Part shown: one piece after another, positions 50,101-61,661 of the stretch
Layout: every line of letters begins with the position of its first letter
How positions within the stretch are numbered: position 1 is the first letter of the stretch
Origin: Spirodela intermedia
Lineage: Eukaryota; Streptophyta; Magnoliopsida; Alismatales; Araceae
Length of the DNA: 64,000 bases
Reading direction: 5' to 3'
Assembly: GCA_902729315.2 (NCBI GenBank)
Contig: LR746270.1
Coordinates: forward strand, 1,830,501 to 1,894,500
Program-made: the position numbers and the translations under genes
Notes under the pieces: model-generated
What the model was told of the DNA's origin: nothing
What the model saw: the letters and a program-made list of their open reading frames with translations, nothing else
The model's database searches: none

Positions 50101-53100
50101 AGACGATGCAGAAGTTCACAGATATAGTAGTTTCATGGTAGCATATGCACCATACATAAAAAATAATGTAAGAGTTGATCAGGAATCTTCAAAATAAAAG
50201 AGAAATAAGAATACATATCTAGGGACGTATAATCAATAAATAAATTGAAAGGGTGTTTTCCAGGTGAATTAAAATAACCACAAATTCAAAGGAGACTCAC
50301 TTAGAACATAGTTTCAAGGCATCACTTAGGCAACATGGCACCACAGAAAGGCAAGTTTTTCTGTTGCGAAGGCAAAGGCCAGAAAAATTCTCGCCTTCAT
50401 CACTTCAGTTTCGAGTTCAGAGTCCTACCAACCCGGTTGGGAAGCCTGTGTAGGCATCCTTTAAGTGTGTTCTTGGACAACTAAAAGCTATACCCGAAAA
50501 AAGAATCCCAATGCAAATAACCTTAAACTCAATAAATGTGATCAACTAAGACTACGAAATCAGGGTTTTTCAACAATGTCGTGATACTCTCACGAAGAAA
50601 ATAAATGTTTCTCTTAGTCAAAGGATTGCTTGATACACAGTCTAAGGCATGCTAGCGATTCTTAGATTATGAAGCCTATTACATGAATGACATTTCTTAC
50701 GTCTTTGACAGTACTCTACGAATGAATATTAATTATCCATTTATGTACGGGTGACATTTCCATAAATACTGTTAAATAATTTGGTTTAATATTAATTTAA
50801 GCTTATAAACTAGTATAAAATACCTAAGTACGAGACAAAAGATCACAGAACGAACTGTCGTCAGGGGCACTAAACATTCACATATTTAGAAATTTGGGGC
50901 AGTACCACAGACTTTCCACTACTGATAGTGGGTTAAATTTTATCTGATGGTCAGTTTTAAACATCGTTATCATTGTAGTCATCAAGAAACCTGCAACTAT
51001 GTAGAGAACGCATACCATATGAAGTTGGTTGAAATAAACGCTATGAACTGTGAAAACGGGGAGTGTACAACTGATAAAGCAGTTTATTAAACCGGTAAGA
51101 CACCAGAAAACTTTCACAATGGTTCTACAATTTCCTGAATTTGTATTGCCACCCACGAATTCCTATTCACTATTCTTTCCTAGATTCACATTCCAACCTG
51201 ATTCTCCTTTCTCTACAAAATCACAATATTTCAATGTAACATTTTACAACATTGCCTAAGGTAACCTTTGACAACACAAATGAAAACTAAGAGAATTATG
51301 TGTCGAAAAACATATTTCCAATGGTACAAAGAGTACTCCGTTACAGGAGAATGTGTTTTTCTTATCAAGGAAATCAAGGATTCCAATGAAAAGAATTCAT
51401 CATTAATAAACCTTAAGGACAACTGCTTCATAGAGTTTGATCGTTATCCTAAATAAAAGCATTCCAGACAGCCCTGGCTGTTGCAGGCATCAGCTGTTGG
51501 TGTGCCATATTGTTTACCTCCCAACCTTATCTAGGAAAGAAAGACAGGAATCTTATAAAGGGCTAAACAACTGTGGACAACTACCTTTTGAGTTGACCAA
51601 CATGATGAGGCTTAAATGTATTAAATCTTCAAATTAAGTATAATAGATAGGAACAAGCGAAATGAACAACGTTCATCCACGTTTGAACGTACTCCTGGTA
51701 TTCTCAAGCAACAATCTTGTAGAAAAAAAATCATGTACCTGCCTGTGATGTTCAATTAACATTTAAAGGATCGGTATATAGCCATTCTGTAGCAAAGGGA
51801 AGTTATACAAACGAATAAGCATGACTCACCCCTCCATGTCCACCTCTTGCAACCAAAATTTCATCACCAGGCTGTGCAAGATCTGCTATAAACTTTCCCC
51901 TCTTGCGCTTTACAACAGTTCCTGTAGGAACTACAGGCCATTAGAGAGATGGCTCTCATCACAACTCTACAAAATTTATCAAGATATAGGTGCTTAAAAA
52001 TGAGAATAGTTGACAGATCTGCGAAATATAGTCAACCTAAATATACAATGAAAATGCATATCAGAAAAGACTTTCTGAAATTAAAAATTGTATTACATCC
52101 AGAATTGGTAAATGGTAGACGTGGCCATTTCTTCAATCAAATAAAATTGAATTACCATGTTTCTACATCATTGTACCTCACTGAGTTTCTGAAAATAAAT
52201 AATGCCGCAGTATGGGCTGGGAAACTAAGAAAGAATTTTCACCAGGCAAACATGTTTCAACTTTTAGTTCTAAAACTATATCCCGAATATCCGACTAGGG
52301 AAGTGAATTCGAAAACATATTAATCCTTCACACATGTCTACCATTCTTATCATTAAAATGTTCCTGAGATGTGTACGATGGCAGACTCATGATAATTTGG
52401 TTCTTGAAATTATCTAATTGTGTTCTAATTAAGGAAAATAGAGACCAAACTTGATTACCTAGTTACATGTTCTCAATACAATGGGGTGAAGCCCAAAAAA
52501 TGTACGAGTAAACGACTATAAAATACAAAACATCTATTCAGACAGGTCACTCCTTTCATATAATCTCATGGTGAAGAGAAACAATTAAGCAACTTACAAA
52601 CCTACAGGCACTGGAATACGCAATGTTGATGCAGCAGATCCGTCACGCAGCTGAGAAGTCAGAACACCCATAGCATCAACATTTCCCCCACGCTTAGCAT
52701 TATGCCGACTTTTTCTGTGTAATTCCAGAAGAGAATCTTTACTCTCATCTGCAAAGATAATCACATCTCCACCATGTCCACCCATAGGCAGTATAAGTGA
52801 TCCATCAGAATCCCTTTTATATGAACTCCTTTGCCTTGCTTGATTTTGATCATCTCTTCCTTGCGATTTTGAAGGACTTCTTTGACCAGGCATTGTAAGG
52901 ACTGCACCATGCCCTCCATCACCAGAACGTACTGTTATAACAACCTGATCGAAATACTTGTGTGGTTCTCTAATTAAGGAAGCAGGAGGGGTAGAGGTCG
53001 AATCTTTTACTGTTGCAACCTTGCTCTTGATGACATGGCATGGGGTTCTTTCGCAGTTGTTTCTCAACTTAATGTCCCTGAAAATAAAATCATTCATATA

Positions 53101-54112
53101 GGAAATCAAAATTAAGCCAAAATCCGATTTTATGGGGACCATAAAGGTTTAGGCAGGCACGATAACTACTGAAGGGTGAAAATGTTAAGAGTTTGGAAAT
53201 GTGCACAGAATGAATGACCAAGCGTGAATGCAAGGGATCCGGCCAAGAAGATCAATCAGTGATTTCTACAGGCATGAGGACGCAAAGTTCGGAAGCATCA
53301 GATTTCATCAGTTCTTTGTAGTTACATCAAGCTTCCTGCAGCATAGCTGCTACCATTCCTTAGTTCCGTGTCTTAAATAAAAATCTGCACAGTTGTAAAG
53401 ACTAATTGCTTTTGTCAAATAAAAAATGTAAAAATCGCTCAAAGTATTGTTAAACGTCATCACACAGAATAATGCATCAGTTTCCCAGGGTAAGATTTAG
53501 ACTGGGTGTAATATCGGATTAATCAGTGGTGGCTGTAAGCTCACTTAATCCGCATGCTATTTTGGTCCATATGTGGGAAAGTCAAGATTCTGAAGGAAGC
53601 TTAGCCCAATGAAACGTTTATAATTCAAATGTTCAACGCCTGAAACCTACAAAAAAAAAATCGGTTATTATTTCTAAAATTGAATTTTCTCCTCTTAAAT
53701 GGTAAAGGTGGGTTTACCGTCAAAGTGAATTAAAATGCGCAGATAGGAAAACCCCATGGAAAAATAAAGAAACTGAAAATGTGAAAAAAAAGATGCGCAT
53801 CCATTCAGCTTCGCCGGACAGAAGAAAACGAGCAACAGCCATGGAAATACTATCGTCATAAACTCTTAAAAGGTCTACGTTTTCATGAGTTCGTAAATTC
53901 AACCTCTCAAACGGAATAGACGACCGCAAAAATAGTGAATAAGCAGAAACAAAGGGAAGAAGGACAGAAGGCGGTCCTAACCCGGGGGAGCGTAAGCGCC
54001 ACACAGAATGGTTCTCCAAGAAAGGCGTCCGCAAGGACCGCGTCGACAGAGGCCCCGTTCTCGAAGGCGACGACGGCTGCCATGCTGGCAGAGCAGCTGT
54101 AGCGGCTGCCAT
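44139..54112 (-). CDS. OBGC: Plastid Obg/CgtA-type GTPase
   Basis: Ribosome-associated GTPase of the Obg family needed for plastid ribosome and thylakoid biogenesis. Ten exons (minus): 54112-53982, 53077-52602, 51921-51830, 50062-49979, 49220-49143, 48190-47990, 47921-47814, 45657-45583, 45043-44835, 44235-44139 (TAG), giving 516 residues. The exon-1 donor is the least certain: an alternative donor in the same phase lies near 53910. The start [15 protein letters not shown] is Ser/Arg-rich and looks like a transit peptide. The Obg fold includes [18 protein letters not shown] and the Gly-rich VARGGHGG. G1 is GLPNAGKST at 288-296, G3 is DLPG at 342-345, and G4 is NKID at 409-412. G5-like VGAS precedes [14 protein letters not shown]. 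The protein ends in Asp4-Ala4. A later acceptor inside exon 10 (CTGGCAG) is required to keep frame. Confidence 0.94.
45658..47813 (-). other. OBGC intron 7, 2.2 kb
   Basis: AT-rich with GTGACA donor and TTGCAG acceptor on the minus strand. Nothing further is recognised on either strand. Confidence 0.7.
50063..53076 (-). other. OBGC introns around exons 2-4
   Basis: Introns of 1.77 kb (51829-50063) and 0.68 kb (52601-51922) flank the 92-nt exon 51921-51830. The plus-strand open frame 51949-52323 inside the second intron has no family likeness and no coding context. Confidence 0.6.
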
Positions 54113-57100
54113 AGCTGCGTAGGTAAAACAGAGAGGATAGGGGGCAAGACAAAGTTGCTGCTGTCGGGAGGATATTTGCTAGATAGATAATACGCAAAAA
54201 TACCCTATACTAAAATAAATTTAACAAAACACCTTTCTAAGTAAAGAAATGTACCATCTTAATGTTCTAAAACGAGCAAGCTTACCCCTTGCATGACTAA
54301 TTTTCTTTTCTTCTGTGCCATCACATTCAGCTATGAAGTTATTAGGGACCTACTATAATTCTTCATACCACCATAGCATGAATCGCTCCCCTCCCAACAT
54401 GAGACCTAGTATCACACCCTTGGCAAAGAGGAAGGAGGATATGGGCGTAGAACCTTGCTACACATTCCCAGTAGAAGTAGAGCATGTAGGAGTGGTGCAC
54501 CTAGCATGATATGTCCACAATATGGAAGCTTGGATAGGAACTCATGTGGCTTTAGCATCAATATTCAACTCAAGGCACAAAAATATTTCAGAATTAAGAG
54601 TGGCATCCACACTTTCAAGCAAGCATTCACACAACTGAAAGTTATATGATGAAACAGGTAAAAGTGGTAACTTGTTCTTTTTTTTTTTTTTACTAGAGTG
54701 ATTTAAGTACTCTATTTGACCTAGAGTCATAAATCAAAAAATGATTTGTTGAATAATAATCAAAATACTCAACCTAGAGTTGTAAATTTATAAGGGATTT
54801 GATGCATGTTATTTGATTGGTCATCTAGAGTGATGAATCTAGAATAGACAAGTCAAGTTATCCTCTATTAGGTGGCCTATAGTTGTGAGGTCGGAAAGTG
54901 TTTCGAAATGAAATTTACAAGTATGCTAAAGCTATTAGATCTAATGAAGAACTAAAAATTTTCTATTCATAGTAATCCACTAAGAGAGTAGTAGAACCTA
55001 AGATTTTAGGGAGCATAACAGGTCAAATAGACCAAGCCATCATAAAACCAATGTGTCCATAAAGGACCAAGCAATAGATTATGAATAAGTCAATTCTCCT
55101 TCTTAGTTCCTTGTACTGCCCAAGTATAGTCAACAATGTAGCAGTGCATATTACATACAATAGACTTGCATCATGCCCAATATTACATACATAATAGATA
55201 AAACTAGCACACAACTAATGTTTTATGCTTGCCTTGGAAACCATGAGCATCTAGACCTAGGCATATTAGTTAGATTATAGATGTAGTACATCATAACAAT
55301 AGTTTGACAAAGTCAATAATACAATTATAGTAATAAGAAAGTAATATAAATACCACACATAACAAAAAGGGACTTCTATAGATTGCTCAAGTATATCACA
55401 AAGGGAGGTAGAGTCACCATGAGAAGTGATCAATCATATTGTGAAAGAATATAATAGCCACTAGCCACATAGTACTTTCACATGAGTGTGCAGGTTGCTC
55501 AACATCATGAGAAAGAATATGGGTATGATGGGTAAAGGTAGGTTTGTTTTACATCCAAAATCTTGATTATTGAGGCCAACCTATCCTCAATTCTTGATGC
55601 TAATATAGCTGATGTTCAAATCAATAACACACAATTTTCCCATATGTAATAAATTATTTTTAAGCTAAGCAAATGAACAAAATTTGCACTCAATATGGGT
55701 TCTGAGAACAACCTTTTTCTCTAATTAGCCCAGCAACTTTTTCTAGCTTTATTCCTAAGCCAACTTCATTGAGTCAACTATTCAAGATTATCACTTTAAT
55801 ATACCCACATCATCTTAAACATTTTAATGGGCATAAAATATTTTAGTTATTATTGGTAATCATACTTAATTGGTCTGTTTATTAATGTTAATCCTTCATA
55901 ACCCAACTATCTGAATCTGATAACCTCATATGGAGGGGTGAGCTAATGTGGCCTAGTTAGGAATAAACTTAGATAAAGAACCACACCTATTCTACTCCTT
56001 GAGACCAAAACAATAGAAGAGGCACACCTATCAATGCCTACAATGTATTATGCACACCAGTATAGACATGCATAATGGATGAATCTAGTACACACCTAAT
56101 CTTTTTATACCACCCTTAGAAACTAGAAGCATCTAGACATAGGCATATTTATCATAGATATTCCCTTGGGCCACTGACCATCTGCCAGGGGTTTTCAGTT
56201 TAATAGTTATATTTGAGACAATTATCCAATAAATATTAGTGTGGTACTTGGTATATTGATTTATTTTGGAAAGAGAGCGTGTGCAAGTTGTGTTTTTCAA
56301 AAATAAGTTGGATCTGAATTACTACACTTTATTTTATGTTATTAAAAAATTGAATAAGAAATTTACATTATCTCAACATATTACTTCTATACAAATTACG
56401 AAATCACATGTAAAAACCATAGCATTTCATCAATAATTGGTAAATTTATGTTGGTTGTCTGTTACCCTATAATCTGATCCTATCTTGGAGATCATATAAT
56501 GCTTACTCTGAAACCTTTCATGTACATAGTGATGATATTGTTTGTTCTCTCTTCATCTTTGGATTTTTACCTAATGATTCAACGCATAATCATAGACATG
56601 AGGGATTAAAAAATAAGAGCTTTTTTATCATTTATCCTTATTTTTTTAATATTATTGAAGAATTCCGTACACTCATACTCCTTGAAAAAGAAGGAGAGGG
56701 TACGGATGGTGCTGATCCACACATACTCCTCGAAGAGCAGGTTGGAGATGGATTACCATGGGAGGTTGCAGCCAATCATGAACTTCACAATGATGTCATA
56801 CCCAATTGCTATTCAGAAGAGAAGGCCTTAGGATGCAGGTTGGATGGATCTGGTGTTTGGCCAATGTTTTGATCTTGACTTTGATTAAAGCATATGCATT
56901 TCATCTCTAGTGAATTTTTCAAGCAATAATGATGATGAATACAATAAGTTATTGCAGACATCTTGATGTAGATGTCAAATAAAGCAGAGATAGAGTTTTG
57001 ATGTTATTTTGCATTTAGACAAAAGTATGCTATCACTGTCCAAAGGAAAGTAAAACAAAGTCACGAATTTCAAAGGTCATTAAATTTTCTTAGGTGTTTA
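54113..57100. other. AT-rich repeat-derived spacer
   Basis: No confident gene. Two diverged direct copies of about 80 bp occur at 55180-55265 and 56070-56150. A slightly GC-richer patch at 56680-56860 reads partly open on both strands but matches nothing I recognise. Confidence 0.4.
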
Positions 57101-57119
57101 ATGTTTTCTATGATAATAA

Positions 57120-57330
57120 TTATAATAATGATTTGAATATTATTTTAGTTTTTTTCTTGCCTCCATTTATAATAGGAACTCCAAAGATATTTTCCAATTC
57201 CTCTTTCTTAGACTGGAGCAAGAGCAATGTCCTCATTGGCATGTCATAAGCTTGGTCGTTATGACTACCATCAAGTTTTGAGTCTTCTTTGTCAAGCTTA
57301 GCACCAGCATTACAAAAAGAAAACGAAATC
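57120..57330 (-). other. Unidentified exon-like open segment
   Basis: The minus strand has a pyrimidine-rich stretch and an AG near 57302-57300, then about 50 open codons of mixed, non-repetitive composition including EELENIFGVP, up to a TAA near 57120. It looks more like a coding exon than its surroundings, but I recognise no family and see no convincing partner exon. It could be a captured gene fragment or chance. Confidence 0.25.
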
Positions 57331-57813
57331 AACAGGTTACCGATTAGTAACATATATTTATAACATGTTGAGATAGAGATAAATAGAATTGAAAATAGAG
57401 ATAGGGTACTCATAAGATACCATGTGTCTTTGTCTATACAAAAAGTGAAAGAGAGAAGGAGAGGAAGAAATGGAGGTCCCAACAGACAAACTAATTTTGT
57501 TAATGCTTCTTCTTGTAAATCCCTCACTACAAAAATGATCTAGGTCACAACAAAAAATGAAATTCACCCATAACTTGTTCTCATAGATCACTAGCTTTGG
57601 CATGACCTTCGTAGTAGTAAATGTTGAGTACATGGCGAGTGTGTTCCTCATACTGATTTTGTATGAATAATAACATGAAAGAGAATAAAAATGATGCAAA
57701 AATTGTTGTGTGAGAGTTGGAGAAGAGGAGGAAGAGGAGGGTAACCGATGATTCGTGGCCCCTAAAAGAGGAGAGATAATAATGTTCCAATGATAGAAAG
57801 AGTTTATATAGGG

Positions 57814-57858
<45 letters not shown>

Positions 57859-60207
57859 TGTATAATAAAAAGATAAAAAATAGGCTTAAAGTGGGTCAGT
57901 CCACCAGCTCAAAAAGGTACTTTTCAGCTGTTGTCATCTTCAACAGTGCTGCATCAACTTTCAACACCTAAACTTGGATTGATGGAATTGCTAAAGATTT
58001 TTTCATAATACTATGTTTTAGAGAGGACTTCATTTAATGATTGATACTCATCATGGATGAGTGTCAGACCATCTTCAAAAATAAAAATTTCTATAGTTCA
58101 GCACAAACTAATTCATCATCCATTGGCCTTCAACTAGGACAAATTATGACGAATAAACAAATCATTTAATATTTAGATCAATATATAAATATAAATTTTA
58201 AAGGAATTACATCTTCCATCTCAATACAAAAGAGAAACTAGCACATCACATATCACATTAGATAGTATTTTATCCATGGGAACATGCCCAAAATCATAAC
58301 TAACAACTCATAAACGATTTAAAACAAAAGAAGTGTCTTTCATTTTTTAACTAGAAACTATTTAATTTGAGACAATGAGTGGTAACTTTGACCTTCTTCA
58401 AGAGAGCACTTGTTTTATGACTTGTAATTCTGTGTGTGACTATCTTAGAAATATGGTAACCCTAAAAAATATTAAAAATTCAAAACCTTGATCATGCTAT
58501 TTAAGTTTATGTAACCATACCTATTCTAACGTACAACCTTAAGTATGAGAAAAACTTAGTGATAACTAAACATAATGCAGGAATATAAGGTCAGATGGCT
58601 ACAGTACCCTATTTTAGGAAGATAAATAAATACATCAATTGACAGAATATCAATTAAATTATGGTATATTGAACTCTATTCAGTTATACACCAGTGGGTT
58701 CCATTCATTAATTTAATCAAAAAATCTAAATAGTGAAAAAATATTTCCACCATCTAATTCACATTAATCACCATGGTGAATAGTTAAGACACAGATAAAG
58801 ATATTAGTGTTTATTTTATTCTACCTTGGCCTATGCACAAACAAAGTATTTTTTTTCACATCAATCTTGAATTAACTGAATATAACTTTCACATGAACAA
58901 TAGGGAGGAAGTGAGAGCTGGTGGATCTAATACCATAATGTAAGAATGTGCTAACATCATGATGACAAAAATCAAATAAATCAATGAATTCTCAAGTGGG
59001 GGATGTTAATTTAACTTCACAATTTTTGAGGTATGAATTTCATGATTTAATTGAAATATATTAATGTTTCATACTTGGTCATCATCACTCAGAAAGATAT
59101 ATGACCAAGAGTTGAACCTTTGAATTGTTAAATGGAAAACCTAATCCACAGTAAGGAAAGTGACTTTTAGTTAACTTGTTTCCACTCCTTGATAGGCTAT
59201 TGAAATCTTCTCTATTGAATTAGATAGAGGAAAATGGTAGTGGTTTCTAGTAAATAGACATAAAAATCTAGTATTGTTAAATATAATTAACACAATCAAA
59301 TTAAAAAGCAATTAGTCACGATAAAGATGTGATTAGTAACCTAACTACTTTTCATTATAAGACATTAGTGACAATAGTGAACCCTAAAGTGTGATTGAGA
59401 GTCAAATAATTGAAGAAAGATGATGTCCATGAATTTAATGAATATATCTAGTGATGATGTATTTATCGACAACCTCTATTATGTATAAAAATAAGTGAAC
59501 ATATTTTTGTACACTAGCCCTAGACTAATAAGGATGGCTTAACATGACTTATGATAAATAACTAGGCGGGCTAACTGAAATATAATTGGCTACGTCTATA
59601 AAATTGTGTAAATATTCAAATATAACATCTCAAATGTAGCATGTGAAATGTTATGGCAGTGGTGCACCAAACTCAGATTATGATTTCATAGTTAAGAAGA
59701 TATTCTTACTCCCTAGTAATTATCCTCTTATAATGTCAACCACTAGTTGCACATTTAAGCATGAAATGAATCAAATGAGATCTTAATTAATCTTATACAA
59801 CAAGCATTGGTACTGAAACTAAACCCTAAAGTGACTAATTGTCCTAATTTTAAGGTTTCTCTAGAGAATCACTTGAGAGAATACCCACTATGTACATTTA
59901 CTTGACAATCTGGTCCATTATGTGATGAATGATGACTATACCCTGGTGAACACCACTGAAGAATCTAGGGAGGAAATGCTTCATACTAGTGAATTTTGGA
60001 ATCACAACGGAAGCAATAGAACTCTTGGATTTTCCAACATTTGTTCAAATAAGACATCAACAAAAGGGATAAGTTCTTTGAATGCTTAACTAAGATAGAT
60101 GACTGGAAGGTAGAAAGAGAAAGAGAAATTCAACAACATGTTTAAATAAGGTAGAAAACAATCAAAAAAACAAAATGCATGCAACCAAGAAAATTAGTTG
60201 GGGGGAG

Positions 60208-60244
<37 letters not shown>

Positions 60245-61294
60245 AGTTCACTCGCTAGGTCAAGAAGAGAAAACTATAAGCAAATGAAGGAAATTCTCGA
60301 ACATTTGGGCCTAATAAACCATTTAGAGATAGAGAGCAGAAACCTTGTTAGAGAGATTGAGAAAAATATAGCAAAATTGAATAGCTTGCTTATAAAAGAA
60401 ATGGAAAGCATAAGAAACCAGAAAAAATTGTCAGATGTGTTGGACACGAGTGAACTTGTTGAGGGGAAATAGAGAGATACCAACCATAGGTGATAGGGTT
60501 CAAAAAGAATGCAAAACTTTGAGCAATCCAAGGTGAACCAATTAACACTATAACAAGTGAAACAAATAAGAAGGTCATATAGAATAGAAAGAGAGTGACT
60601 GAGTAAGAGAGAGAGAGAGAGAGAGAGAGATGTGTAATAATATGTTTGAACCAGAATCGCAACTATAAACCAAATAAAATTCTCTAAACACCAGACTTGA
60701 GTATATCAATCGAAAGAGAGAAAAGCATCCTCGATACCAAAATTAAGTGGAAGTGGAAAATTGTAGGCGAGCTAGAGAAAACCCTTGAAACCTTACCTCC
60801 GACAAATCTTAGGAGGGAAAAAAGGAAAGAGATCGATCATCAAATAACATACTTAAACAACAACAAAAAACTATAAGTGAAAAAAAGAAAACCCTTGAAT
60901 GATGGACATAAGAAAATCAGCTGCTAAGGACGAATATAGAGAGATTGATCTGCGTGAACATGGTTAAACAAGAATTGAAAACCATAATTAAACCAAAGAA
61001 CATTGGATCCTATACTAAAGCCAATCAGCAAGGAGGGAGTAGTATGGAAATGGATCTTGGACAACACTAGTAGAAAATCGCAAATCAAATCACAAAAAAA
61101 TCTTGAACTCTCAACTCCAATCAATTAGTTGTTAGGGGGAAGTAGAGAGAAATATCTTTTTAATACTACATTTAAATAGAAAACTCTAGACCATCCACAT
61201 AAAACCCTTGAAAACAAAACCTTAATTTAAAATAATGAACTCTATGAGGAAACCAAGAGAAACACTTGAATGACATACGGGAGTAACCAGTTTT
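57331..61294. other. AT-rich spacer before the copia element
   Basis: Contains further AG tracts at 60211-60240 and 60606-60630. An antisense sequence near 58925-58940 resembles a copia primer-binding site with mismatches but has no supporting gag. The open frame 60179-60472 (+) crosses an AG tract and is not called. Confidence 0.4.
57816..57855. repeat. (AG)n microsatellite
   Basis: About 40 bp of AG in AT-rich spacer. Confidence 0.9.
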
Positions 61295-61661
61295 TGTTAG
61301 AGTTAATCTCACTACTGTCATCATTGAAACCCATGAAGGAGGAAGGTGTTCAACGGGAGTTCCACTTTATCTTACATTTTTCTTTGTATCCCTTTCTTTT
61401 GAACGTTTCAATCTCAGCCATTATAACTCCATAACAGATGGCTGAGATTGTGCTAGGATAATAACACTTGTAGTAACTACCATAATGGCATTACTACATG
61501 AGGTGTTCGACTTTGTCCTTTAAGAGGATCAGTTTAGGGTTTAATTGTAAAAGTCAATTGATTTCTCCAATTTTCAATTTAATAGATTTGAGCATTTTGT
61601 TTTTTCTCCATTCTTCTGAGCTCTTTTGTTATTATGAAGAGTCATAAGGTTAGATTCTTCA
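61295..61661 (+). repeat. 5' LTR of copia element
   Basis: About 367 bp, TG...CA ends, two bases before the tRNA-Met primer-binding site. The 3' LTR would lie beyond the window, so the start is inferred from the TGTTAG signature. Confidence 0.65.

Noticed and set aside
51949-52323. Plus-strand open frame of 124 codons in an OBGC intron
   Set aside because: No family likeness, AT-rich intron composition, no supporting signals.
58925-58940. Antisense copia primer-binding-site-like sequence
   Set aside because: Differs at several bases from the tRNA-Met site and no gag is found on the expected side.
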